From NCBI RefSeq assembly GCF_963576545.1, contig NC_083658.1:8954928-9018927 (forward strand): a stretch of DNA of 64,000 nt, given 5' to 3'. The translations under genes and the position numbers were made by a program. This document shows, piece by piece, positions 51,507-62,071 of the stretch; within the stretch, counting starts at the first letter, position 1; every line of letters starts with the position of its first letter. This DNA is from Limanda limanda (taxonomy: Eukaryota > Chordata > Actinopteri > Pleuronectiformes > Pleuronectidae). The notes under the pieces are model-generated. The model saw only the letters and a list, made by a program, of their open reading frames with translations, did no database searches and was not told the origin of the DNA.

Positions 51507-54500
51507 GTTGGAATAATTATCCGAGATGTTTTTAAACCACGCTGTAATTTGTCTTGTCATAATGATATACAAAAGGATAATAAAGAGTTGTTATGTATTT
51601 TCTAAATAAGTGTGTTTTTTACGGAGTTACATTTCAAGTAAGACATATAGACTTTAAAATGAAAAAAAATGTAGGGCTCTCAGAATAAAAACTGCTTTCC
51701 CTTTCTTCACCCCCATCTAAAATGATCCTACGGAATGTATTTTACTGCATGTTGTTTATCCTTTATTTCAGTACATGTTTCTTAATTTCCATGTGTCTGA
51801 TTTCAGGCCTGGTTAGCCTACAACCGCCCTCAGGTCAGAAAACCACAGATGAGTGACATTGATGAGGAGCCAAATCTTGCTGGCGGCGACATTGGGTATG
51901 TAAGATTCTTCCTCTGTGTTTAAACGGACTCTTCGGATAAAGACCACAGTCAGGTCAAAGTTGCAAAAGAGATGAAATGAGGATTAGGTGTTGGAGAATA
52001 ATCATTTGCTTTCCATTCTAATGTTGTTTCCAGGTCTGTGAAGCTAGTGAGGCGCAAAAAGACAGGTCAGTCTTTTGACATGAGGATGATAGATCAGAAG
52101 AGTGTGACCAAATCTGCAAAGGCCCAGCAGCTGTTTGTGGAGCGCGACATTCTCACCTCTGATGAAAGCCCCTTCATTACCTCATTGGCCTGTTCATTTG
52201 AGACGGACAAGTACCTTGGCTTTGTGATAAATAATGTCCAAGGTAATGACGTTACTTTGAGCTACGTGACGCACACAAACATCTGCCACTATCTGTATGT
52301 GTATGCTCATGGCTCCCTCTGCCCTTGTAGGTCCGAATTGTGAGTCCCAGCTTTGTGACTTGAAGCGCTTTCCATTAGACATGGCCCGATTGTATGTGGC
52401 AGAAACAGTCATGGCTCTCAAGTACCTCCACAGCATTGGTATTGTGCATGGAGACCTGAAACCCGCAAAGTAAGTCCTCAACTTGTGCCATTAAGTCAGC
52501 ATTTAGCAAATTTGATATATTTCAGACTTGTCTGTTCAGCCCCACCCTCCTTGGTTACTGTATAATTTATATTCTTGCATAACACAATTTATATTGTGAA
52601 CAGTTGAAGATTAACCATTTAAAATACTCCTTGGTGTTAGAATCAGACAACAACAGCTCATCATCCATAGCTGGCAACCAAAGGTTTGAACCAGCTGAAG
52701 TGTCAAGTGTCATTGGTGGATTTAATCCACAGAGCAGCCTTCACCATTTGTTCACTAGCTATCTGATATCATCATCTAACACATCTAAGAAACTCCAATT
52801 CTTTTGATATATCTATGCTTCAGGTCACTTCAATCAAATAATCTACTGCTTGCTTCCTTTGTAGCATGTTGATCAGCGCCACAGGTCACATCAAATTGAC
52901 AGGCTTTGGAATTTCCAAGATCGGTCCAATGAACATGACAACAGTGCGTCATCAAGGATCCATCCTTGATGAAGTCAAAGAAATCACTGACGGAGAGGTC
53001 TGTCTCCTTTTTCTCTATTTACCTAAACTTGTGTTTATCCACTGTTCTGTACAATACATGTGTGTTGTAGTGCTTTTTGTTAATTTTCTATTCTCTCATG
53101 GTCCATAATTAACTCCTACAGACATATGGAACTGCAGTGTACAACGCCCAAGAAGTGATTCTCGAAGTTGGTTACGGGAGGCCTATAGACTGGTGGGCTC
53201 TGGGCATCATTCTGTACGAGTTCCTTCTTGGCGTTGTCCCTTTTAATGGACGCAGGTTGATGGAACTGTTTACGCAAGTGCTTATACGTAAGAATACCTA
53301 GTTAAATTAAGTCTCTTTTCATATTCAGGCGCTGCACATTTATAGTTCTAGCAGTTCTCATTGAACCTGTCTGTGTCTTAAAGACAATTTAAAAATATCT
53401 CCCTTATTTTATGATTTAAATTGTCCATAAAAGTATTGATATGCAGCTTACAGTTATTGTGTTTATTAGATTAGCAATATTCCAGTTTAAATAACTTTTT
53501 TAAGGAAATCTACTTTGGCCAGTCCCTGTAGCTTCAGAGATCATTTAGTTAATTGATCACATGACTAATATTTGTATCATCTATAGAAAACCTCACTTGG
53601 CCAGAGGAAAAACATGATCTGACACATGATGCCAAGGACCTCATAACCTCTCTCCTGAAGAAGAACCCTGCTGAGCGCCTCGGTACAAGTGAGTGGCAGC
53701 TTTCACAACTGATGGACATGTGCATGAATATCTCATGGTTTGGGATGCACTACATCTCACAGGAATGAGACTATTCTGATGGACCTCAAACAAAAGGTCA
53801 TGAACACATAGGCGAGGTCTGAAGAACTGCATAAAGCTACAGAGAGGAAGATATTAGTGAGGCTAAGGAGGTGACACCTTAAGCTACGCCAAACGTGTTT
53901 TAATACAAACAAAATGTTTCATTGTTGTTCTTCTTCTCCAGGAGGAGCACATGAGGTGAAGGACCATCCATTTTTCCAGAACCTCGACATGAACAACCTC
54001 CTGAGTGAGGTTCCTCTGTACATCCCCCAGTTGGAGTGTGTGGCTACCTGGTCTGAGAACGATAGTGAATCAAATGTTGAAGAAGACTCTTCAGTTGTTG
54101 ATTACTTTGAGGAAGATGAGGAGGATGATACATCTTTGGCCGCTGTGGCCTTCTGCTTCCGGAAGGTGAAGATTTTTTCTACTGCTGTTTGAGAGAAGTT
54201 GAATCTATCTCTAACTATTAGATACTCACTGATTCAAAATGACAAGGATAAATCAAGTTATTACTATATCTGTGTGAATCACCAGTGTATCATTATTCAG
54301 GACCACAAGCATAACTAGCATGCAAATAGAGATTGTTGTGTGTTTTTTCACTCAAGTTACAATGAATCCCTATCATGATGATAAACTGCTTTTCTTTAAA
54401 ACTTTCAGGCAAAGGAAGAAAATGAAGACATGCCTAACAATGACAGACATGTCGCAGACGCTGCTGAAAGCCTTGATGAGGAGGAAGACATGACCTCCAG

Positions 54501-57500
54501 TGAAGAAAACTTTGAGGAGACTGGCGAAAGCCTTAATGAGGAGGAAGACATGACCTCCAGTGAAGAAAACTTCGCGGAGGCTGGTGAAAGCCTTGATGAG
54601 GAGGAAGACATGCCCAACGATGAAGGAAATGTTGAGGAGGCTGCTGAAATCCTTGATGAGGAGGAAGTCATGCCCAAAAATGAAGGAAATGTTGAGGAGG
54701 CTGCTGAAATCCTTGACGAGGAGGAATTCATGTCCAACTATGAAGGAAATGTTGAGGAGGCTGCTGAAGTCCTGCCCCATGCTACCAACAACATGAGGTT
54801 CATTTACTTTCAGCTGCTTGAGCTGGTCAGAGAATCTGACGATACCATCCAGAGCGGTATGGTCAGCACCAACGACTTCTTGGAGCTGGAGAACAGCCTG
54901 GAGAAGCTTCTCTATGAGGTTGGAATAATTATAAAAGTCGTTTTTTAACCAAGCTGTCATTTGCCTGATCAAATTAATGTACTACAGAATAATACAAAGT
55001 TGTGAAGTAGTTTCTAACTAAAGGGGGTCCATGGACTTAAATTTATTGTATGACAACCTTGCAAATGTCATTGTATCAATGTAAAATAATGCAGGGTTGT
55101 CAGAATAAAAACTGCTTTCATTTTCTTCACCCACACCTTACATTCTCCTACCTCATGTATTTTACTGCATGTTGTTTATTACTTTATTCCAGTATATTTC
55201 CATGTGTCTGATTTCAGACCTACTCAGTCTACAGTCCTCCTGTCAGGAAACCACGGATGAGTGACTTTGAAGAACTCCAGCATCTTGCCACCGGCAGATT
55301 TGGGTATGTAAGATTCTTCCTCTGTGTTTAAACTGACTCTTTGGATAAAGCCCATAGTCAGGTCAAACTAGCAGAGGAGATGAAATGAGGATTTGGAGCT
55401 GTAGAACAATCATTTTCTTTCCATTCGAATAATTGGCCAGGTCTGTGGAGCTTGTGAGGCACAAAAAGACGGGTCAGTCTTATGCCATGAAGGTGGTCGA
55501 TCGGGAGAGTGTTACCACATCTATACAAGTCCAGCAGCTGTTCGTGGAGCGCGACATTCTCACCTTTGCCGAAAGCCCCTTCATTCCCTCATTGGCCTGT
55601 TCATTTGAGACGGACAAGTATCTTGGCTTTGTGATGGATTATGTTGAAGGTAATGACGTTACTTGAGCTATGTGACACACCCAAACATCTGCCACTATGT
55701 GTATGTGTATTCTCATGGCTCTCTCTATCCTTGTAGGCTCGAATTGTCAGTCCCAGCTTGATGTTTTGAAGCGTTTTCCATTGGACATGGCCCGATTGTA
55801 TGTGGCAGAAACAGTCATGGCTCTCAAGTACCTCCACAGCCTTGGTATTGTGCATGGAGACCTGAAACCCACAAAGTAAGTCCTCAACTTGTGCCATTAC
55901 GTCAGCATTTAGCACATTTGTTATTTTTTAGATTCTCTTTTCTAACGACTTGTCTGCTAAGCTCCACTCTCCTTGATTACTGTTACTATGCTAGCCATAA
56001 TTTATATTCTTGCATAACACAGTTTACACTGTAAAGCTTTACCATTTAAAATACTCCTTGGTGTTCGAAGCAGATATATAGTAATATATACTCTATATAT
56101 TTTATTTTTATTTCATTTATGTTTTAAACAAAATTTGTACTACATGCCTCAGGTTACTTAAATCAAAAATGTTTCTGCTTGCTTCCTTTGCAGCATGTTG
56201 ATCAGCGCCACAGGTCACATCAAATTGACAGATTTTGGAATATCCAAGATCGGTCCAGTGAACATGACAACAGAGCGTCATCAAGGATCCATACTCGATA
56301 TAGTCAGAGAGTTCACTGACGGAGAGGTCAGTCTCTTTTCTTCTCCATTTACCTAAACATGTGTCTATCCACTGTTGTGTACAATACATACGCGTTGTAC
56401 AGGTTTTCAGTAATTTTCTCCTCCCATTGCCGTCCATAATTTATTTCTACAGATGTACGGAACTGCAGCGTACATCGCCCCAGAAATGCTCCTCCGAGAC
56501 GGTTATGGGAAGCCTATAGACTGGTGGGCTCTGGGCATCATTCTGTACGAGTTCCTGATTGGCTTTGTCCCTTTCATTGGAAAAAGCAAGGACGAAATGT
56601 TTTTGCAAGTGCTTACATGTAAGAATAAGTAGTTCAATTTAGTATCTTGTCATACTCATCCGCTGTACATTTACAATTCTAGCAGTTCTCATTCAACCTG
56701 TCTGTATCTTAAAGACAATTTCGAAATATCTCCCTTATTTTATGATTCAACTCGTCCATAAAACACTTGACACGCAGTTTACAGCTATTGTGTTAAGATT
56801 ATCGATATTAAAGTGTAAATAATCTGTTTTAAGGAAATCTACTTCGAGCTTTTGCCAGTTCCTGTAGCTTCAGAGATCATTTAGTTAAATTTATCACATG
56901 ACTAATATTTGTATCATATTTAGATGAGCTCACTTGGACAGAGGGACGGCATTATCTGACACATGATGCCAAGGACCTCATAGCAGCTCTCCTGAAGAAG
57001 AACCCTGCGGAGCGCCTTGGTACAAGTAAGTGGCAGCTTTCACAACTGATGGACATGTGGATGAATACCTCATGGTTTGGGATGCACTACATCTCACAGG
57101 AATGAGACTAGTCTGATGGACCTCAAACGAAAGGTCATGAACAGATAGACGAGGTCTAGAGAACTTCAAAAAGCTAAAGAGAGGAAGATATTAGTGAGGC
57201 TAAGGAGGTGAAATCTTAAGCTAGGCCTAACGTGTTGAAATACAAACATAATGTTCGATCGATGTTCTTCTTCTCCAGGAGGAGCACATGAGGTGAAGGA
57301 CCATCCATTTTTCCAGAACCTGGACATGAACAGCCTCCTGAGTGAGGTTCCTCTGTACATCCCCGAGTTGGAGAGTGGGGAAACCCACTCTGAAAACAAG
57401 AGTGAATCAAATGTTGAAGAAGACTCTGATCTTGATGAACACCCTGATGAAGATGAAGACAAATATATATCTTTCACCTATGTGGCCTTCCGCTTTCGAA

Positions 57501-58595
57501 AGGTGAGGCTTTTATTGAAACTATCTTTAACTATTAGATACTCACTGATTAAAAAATGACTAAGTGTTGAGTGTAGTGTTAAGCCTAACTGTTCTAGTTT
57601 GGAACTTTCAGGCATATGACAGACCTACACTGCTCAAGCACCGGTCCTCAATGCTAAACCTCAAGGAAGGAAATATCCAGGAGGCTGCTGAATGCCTTGA
57701 TGAGGAGGAACACATGACCTCCAGTGAAGAAAATGCAGAGGAGGCCGCTGAAATCCTTGTTGAAGAGGAAGTTATGGCCCACAATGAAGGGAAAGTTGAG
57801 GAAGCTGCTGAAAGTCTTGATGGTGCGGAAGACATGACTTCTGATGAAGAAGATAGCAAGGAGGATGCTATATACCTTGATGATGAGGAAGATATGACCT
57901 CCGAAGAAGAAGATAGCGAGGAGGCTGCTCAAATCCTGCCCCATGGCACCAAAACCATGGGCTTCATTTACCTTCAGCTAGTTGAGCTGGCCAGAGAATG
58001 TGACAGTACAATCCAGAGCGGTGTGGTCAGCACCAACAACTTCTTGGAGCTGGAGAACAAACTGGAGAAGCTTCTAGATGAGGTTGGAATAATTATCCAA
58101 TTGTTTTTTTTAACCATGCTTTCATTTATTAAGTAGTTTCTAACTAAGGGTGTTTTGTGGAATAACATTCCATTATTGACCTCCTTTCAAATTCCTTAAA
58201 AATTAAAGAAATATTGCAAGGCTGTCAGAAGAAAAACTGCTTTCCCTTTCTTCACTTTACTGCATGTTGTTTATTCTTTTATTTCAGTAAATGTTTCTTA
58301 ATTTGCATGTGTCTGATTTCAGACCCGCTCAGCCTGCAGTCCTCCTGTCAGAAAACCACAGCTGAGTGACTTTGAAGAAGAGCAGAATCTTGCTGGTGGC
58401 GACATTGGGTACGTAACATTCTTCCTCTGTGTTTGAACGGACTCTTCGGCTAAAGCCCAGAGTCTGGTCAAAGTAGCAGAAGAGATGCAATAATCATTTG
58501 CTTTCCATTCCAGTGTTTTGTCCAGGTCTGTGGATCTTCTGAGGCACAAACAGACAGGTCAGAGAGAAGTTGAATCTCAGACATGGACGTACTGA
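51339..58595 (+). CDS. Tandem MAST-like kinase gene (19-exon model, 1,141 aa)
   Basis: The protein resembles the MAST family of AGC Ser/Thr kinases. I infer exons 51339-51506, 51807-51895, 52034-52242, 52331-52469, 52865-52997, 53122-53287, 53587-53688, 53942-54165, 54409-54918, 55218-55303, 55441-55649, 55737-55875, 56194-56326, 56453-56618, 56924-57025, 57279-57502, 57612-58082, 58323-58408 and 58526-58595. Every intron is GT-AG and the frame stays open throughout. Residues 1-56 are a pre-kinase helix, 57-410 kinase domain 1 (degenerate), 411-580 acidic repeats plus helix, 581-933 kinase domain 2, 934-1090 acidic repeats plus helix, and 1091-1141 a truncated third kinase start. The ATG at 51339 is the first in an open stretch that follows a stop at 51267; an upstream exon is possible. 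I see no PDZ domain, which known MAST1-4 carry. In an alternative model each cassette is its own transcript ending in the helix exon. Family assignment is strong; the single-protein model is inferred. Confidence 0.72.
51807..54165 (+). CDS. Cassette 1 kinase domain (probable pseudokinase)
   Basis: Seven exons encode a full-length MAST-type kinase fold with no stop or frameshift. The exon before it and this one join as a KPQMSD linker, like KPRESDFE of MAST. Catalytic positions are lost: the AMK lysine motif reads DMR (Arg near residue 103), HRD reads HGD (195-197), DFG reads GFG (215-217) and APE reads AQE (255-257). The Gly loop (GGDIGSV), the helix-C Glu in FVERDIL, the [12 protein letters not shown] segment and the ERLGT and HPFF motifs remain. 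The last exon ends in an acidic tail without the DDTSYFD-like AGC tail of MAST. Catalysis is therefore unlikely; a scaffold or regulatory role toward domain 2 is inference. The open frame argues against a simple dead copy. Confidence 0.75.
54409..54918 (+). CDS. Acidic-repeat and helix exon of cassette 2
   Basis: This 170-codon exon begins at a CAG acceptor in phase 0 and can be joined directly to the cassette 1 kinase exon (…FRK|AKEEN). It encodes about six tandem 20-residue units of the form [20 protein letters not shown], then a pre-kinase-like helix ([30 protein letters not shown]). The acidic units contain many Ser/Thr-acidic sites of the kind casein kinase 2 uses (inference). The donor at 54919 is GTTGGA. 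If it is not used, the frame ends ten codons later with VGIIIKVVF and stop. The polypeptide is probably disordered except for the helix. Confidence 0.72.
54429..54768 (+). repeat. 60-bp coding minisatellite (acidic units)
   Basis: Consecutive 60-base units, each beginning near GACATG and ending GATGAGGAGGAA, encode 20 residues apiece. About six copies are present; the first and last are the most diverged. The period is a multiple of three, so copy-number changes keep the frame. Long open frames on the opposite strand here are shadows of this repeat. Confidence 0.9.
55218..57502 (+). CDS. Cassette 2 kinase domain (catalytic residues kept)
   Basis: Seven exons with the same lengths and phases as cassette 1 (the first is one codon shorter) encode a complete MAST-like AGC kinase domain. 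Visible motifs are [10 protein letters not shown], the Gly loop GRFGSV, the AMK lysine (about residue 626), helix-C Glu (about 645), HGDLKPTN (718-725), DFG (738-740), [10 protein letters not shown] (771-780) and [12 protein letters not shown]. The Asn of HxDLKPxN forms across the splice junction 55875/56194. The HRD Arg is Gly, so control by activation-loop phosphorylation may differ from classic RD kinases (inference). The C-terminal exon gives HPFF, YIPELES and an acidic stretch. It is the only domain in the window likely to be catalytic. Confidence 0.8.
57612..58082 (+). CDS. Acidic-repeat and helix exon of cassette 3
   Basis: This 157-codon exon follows a CAG acceptor in phase 0 and joins in frame to the cassette 2 kinase exon (…FRK|AYDRP). 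After a short basic stretch it has about five diverged 20-residue acidic units (for example [20 protein letters not shown]), then the helix [16 protein letters not shown] and [14 protein letters not shown]. It has the same GTTGGA donor as the other two cassettes. Without that splice, the frame runs on through VGIII and stops after about 18 codons. Repeat number and sequence differ from the cassette 2 exon, which fits independent expansion of the units. Confidence 0.7.
57660..57945 (+). repeat. Diverged 60-bp acidic coding repeat
   Basis: About five units homologous to those at 54429-54768 (EEAAE and DEEE with intervening DMTS or VMAHNEG), with more substitutions. They lie in frame in the cassette 3 exon. 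Confidence 0.8.
58323..58595 (+). CDS. Truncated third kinase start and C-terminal end
   Basis: Exon 58323-58408 encodes a linker and Gly-loop start like those of cassettes 1 and 2 ([17 protein letters not shown]). Exon 58526-58595 starts [12 protein letters not shown], matching the beginning of the lysine exon, then leaves homology before the AMK motif and stops after [10 protein letters not shown]. No further kinase exon was found downstream. At the break the DNA reads AGAGAAGTTGAATCT, also present just after the cassette 1 kinase at 54192. The piece may be the true C-terminus of the tandem protein or the remnant of a third kinase domain; it cannot fold as a kinase. Confidence 0.65.
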
Positions 58596-58746
58596 GGAAA
58601 TGAGGAGACAATGAGGAGACAGGGCGGGCAAAGGAGACGAGGAGAAGAGGAAGAAGAAAAGTCAGGAAGAGTAATGATAGACCCACTTTCAACGTGCCCT
58701 TCAATTAAACGTAGCATAAACTGTTAAAATGCCAATGAAAGAAAAA

Positions 58747-58752
58747 AATAAA
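58747..58752 (+). terminator. Candidate polyadenylation signal AATAAA
   Basis: This AATAAA lies 152 bases past the stop of the truncated third cassette and is the nearest canonical signal on the plus strand. Similar signals also occur inside the locus (near 51579, and AATAAA in AGAATAAAAACTGC near 51684 and 55104), which leaves room for shorter transcripts. Confidence 0.45.
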
Positions 58753-60964
58753 ACATTTTTACCCACAACTTCTCAGCAGTCTATATTACATTATCACATG
58801 ATTCACTGCTCATGTGAAGATGACTACGGCCATCTTCACATGTTATTGATATTATATTTCCATAGTTGTGTCGCTTTAATGTCACAACATAAATGAATGC
58901 ACTGCACACTGTGAGTGTGAAGCTAGTTGTTCATCTTCATAGGTCTATCTTTGTACTTTTTGTTCCTCTGATTCTTATTAAATGCACATAATTAAACCAC
59001 CATTTAACGTGATGAATTAAAGCGCTCGGAGACGCCATTAGTCCGAGAGCTAGCGTGATTGAGTTGCGCGTAAATCAGGGTGCAGATTAGCGCGGTGAGC
59101 GTTTCTGCCATTAAAGATGGGGATGTGCTGTCTTTGTTTTGTGGACCGCCATAAAACAACAGTGCACCTTGGCTGCGGTGGGATAACCCGCACCGAATGT
59201 GCAGAAGTATCACATTATCAGCAGCAAAGGTCTGGGAGCAAATCCACATAAAATATATTATAGCTCACAATTACTCACGACTTGGGAAATGGTGGAATTA
59301 GAGCTGACAAGTGTCTCTACACATTCACGGGGAAGAATTGTGAAGAACGGCAGCGATTATGCACATTTATTAGAAATAAAGTACATATATGATTGACCTT
59401 TAGACGCCCACTTAAAGGTGGGTAACAGTTTCTACAATGGCTATTGCACATGTAATAGTGATGTAATCCGTTTATATATTCCATCGTTTATATTTGAATA
59501 AAACAGGTTGGACAAGACCTCTACCAACGCACCAAGGACGTGCAAGACAACCTGACATATCTTTCCACAAGTGAGCTGCTTCCAGCTACATAGCGAGAGG
59601 GTTTCACCGTCAACGTTGGACTAAAGATAGCAGCACTTTTTCTGTGATGCGGGGTAGCTGGCAGCGGTGCAGCATTCCTCATACTTCCACAGATGCTGGA
59701 GGAGGAACACGCTGTTCCAGGACAGGGAGGAGAATTGACAAAATGACAGGAAGATAGAGGGAAAGAAAAGAGCGCGGCAGCTAGAGTGAAAGAGGGACCA
59801 GAGAAGGATCGCCTTAACATGGTTATGCAACAGGACCATTATCACCCTCGTAATGGAACAGGATTTTGACAGTTTTATAGATGTGGGCTCCTCGTCTTGG
59901 CCAAATAGCCCGTCAGCCATTTTTGTGTGAGAAATAGAGTACGTCATCAATAGCAGAAGAGAAAATTATCTCTGTGTGAATGTACATTACATACAACAAC
60001 ACAGATAACTGGTTACACCTGCTTTCTATTTGCTGAGACACGTAAGATACAGTCAGATTACTCAAAGAAATGCAGGTTTTTATCAGTATATTTAAAGGTG
60101 TAAACTCCTATAACAGTTAAAGCACCAGTTCAATCCACATGTGGAAAATAAAAGCACTAACTCAAAGCAGAATTTCTCAAATCCAAATAATAAAATCCTT
60201 ATGAGATAACATTGGGAAGTTGTCTTTCTGGTAACTATGGATAAACCCAATGAGAAACATATACAAGCACCCTTTTCCCCTAGCTGCAACAGAGCTGGAT
60301 TTGAGCAGAGAGTAGATAGTACATCATTGTTAATGTGTTGTGGACTCACCCTCTTGAACTACACCTAGAGTATATCATAGTCTTATCGTTACAAATGCCT
60401 CATTCTCCGGGACCAGCTCTATGTCCCTCTCTGATAAATGTATATTTCACCACCTGCAAAGATAAATCACTCGGCACCCGTAGCAGCTCATCTCTACCCA
60501 CACTGCGCCCGCACAGCCTGGCAGAGAAAATGACACACGCACTGATGGACTCTTGACACTTTGCATGAGTGTTAAAGCGTTTCAGCGATGAAGATCATGG
60601 GGCATATTAGCGCCAACACAAGCGCGAAGTGTTAGCACGCTTTTTCCGAGATGAAAGCTCACTATGCCCCGGCGAGAGACGGCATGAGGAGTATCTGCCA
60701 CTGCTGATCTTACTTAACAGTTCATTAAAACCACTGGGTCAAATGCGTGTGTCGGTTTGTGTGTGTGCATACGTGCATGCATGGGTGTGGATGTCTAAAG
60801 CATGCATGTGTGGATGTTTGCCTTTAAGTGCACACGAGAGGTTTGGGAGAGCTAGCGAGTAAATGCAGCCCAATGCAAAAGCATAAAAAAATCACATTCC
60901 TCTTTAAAATTGCAGTGAAACAGCATTTTTTGCACCAACACTGTGGTTGTTAGTGGATATCATT

Positions 60965-60985
60965 GGGGGGGGGGGGGGGGGGGGG
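60965..60985 (+). repeat. Poly(G) run of 21
   Basis: This is the longest homopolymer G tract in the window. Its exact length may be unreliable. Confidence 0.9.
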
Positions 60986-62045
60986 AGCATAGGATGATTC
61001 CTGGAAAACCTCTTTGGTATATATAATCAAACCTTTTTTTCTACACTTCATGAGCCCTGCTTCTCCTCCGTGTGTGCTCAGCGAGTTTTCGACCTTGATT
61101 CTTGAGCACGGTCCAATGTGAGAGGAAAGCCAGATGCCCTTGTTGCCAACCAACCACGTCAATGTCTCTCCAATGGGGGGGCCTCGCTGAAGCCAAACAA
61201 ACACACGAGCAAAGTGGGATTACATGCATCCATTGAGGTTCAGCCCAAATAGGGCCGTGGACAGGGCATGGCAGCACCGGGGGGTGTTTCCTGTGGAGAG
61301 CCAATATCTCCCAGTCTCCACAGGGGTATCGGGTGGCTGTGATAGCCACGGAGAGAAAGCATGCCAGGAACCATGCAGGGAGCACAGACATAGCCACAGC
61401 TATCGGCAGCTTCCTCTAAATAAAGTTTGCTATAATTAACGTCCACATAAATAAAATCTAAGTGGAGGACGACTGGCCTTGTTTTCTTTTGCTCCACTTC
61501 CTTGCTGCAAAGGTTATAAATGGGCATTAAATACTTTCAGGTTCAGTACAGGCTGCAGAAAAAAAGCCTCTCATACACACCATGGGGCAGGGTGAACATG
61601 AAGATCTTTTCACTGATTCGGTTTGTGCTCAGGTCGATCGTGACCACTGTTAAGACGAGGTCACTGATCCCAATCTGAAACTGTGCTAAATTGTCCAAAG
61701 TGTATTATATTGCACCCTGGTGCGTTGTTTACAGATCCAATCTGATTGAGTTCTTGCCAGACACCCAGTTTACAGTTATGCCTTAACTGATGGAATCAGA
61801 ACTCAAGATACAGCAGAGTGAGCAAGAGATGCTGGTGCAGAGACACGAGCATGAGAAACGTCCCCATGAATATTTCAGTTCTGGTGTCATCTCTGCTCTC
61901 AGCCTACCCGTCTCCAGAGGATCTCCTCTTTTGGTAATTATGAGCTCTTCTTAAGGACACAGGTTTTCTTGCAGCTTTAAAGTCTTAAAGTGAAATTTAA
62001 AACTTTTTCTAAGACCATTATGCAGATGATTTAACACCTATTTCC

Positions 62046-62071
62046 CATCCTTTCAAAAAGTTGAAAGGATG
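62046..62071. repeat. Perfect 11-bp inverted repeat
   Basis: CATCCTTTCAA and TTGAAAGGATG flank the loop AAAG. It stands in otherwise plain non-coding sequence, and no role is apparent. Confidence 0.8.

Noticed and set aside
53641..53832. 63-codon minus-strand frame, repeated at 56978-57169
   Set aside because: Similarity between the two only reflects the duplicated intron and exon DNA of the kinase cassettes on the other strand.
54373..54972. 199-codon minus-strand open frame, Ser- and Phe-rich
   Set aside because: It is the antisense shadow of the 60-bp acidic coding repeat; period-3 repeats create open frames on both strands.
57608..57944. Minus-strand Ser-rich frames opposite the cassette 3 acidic exon
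   Set aside because: Same cause: antisense of an in-frame repeat, with no splice sites or domain.
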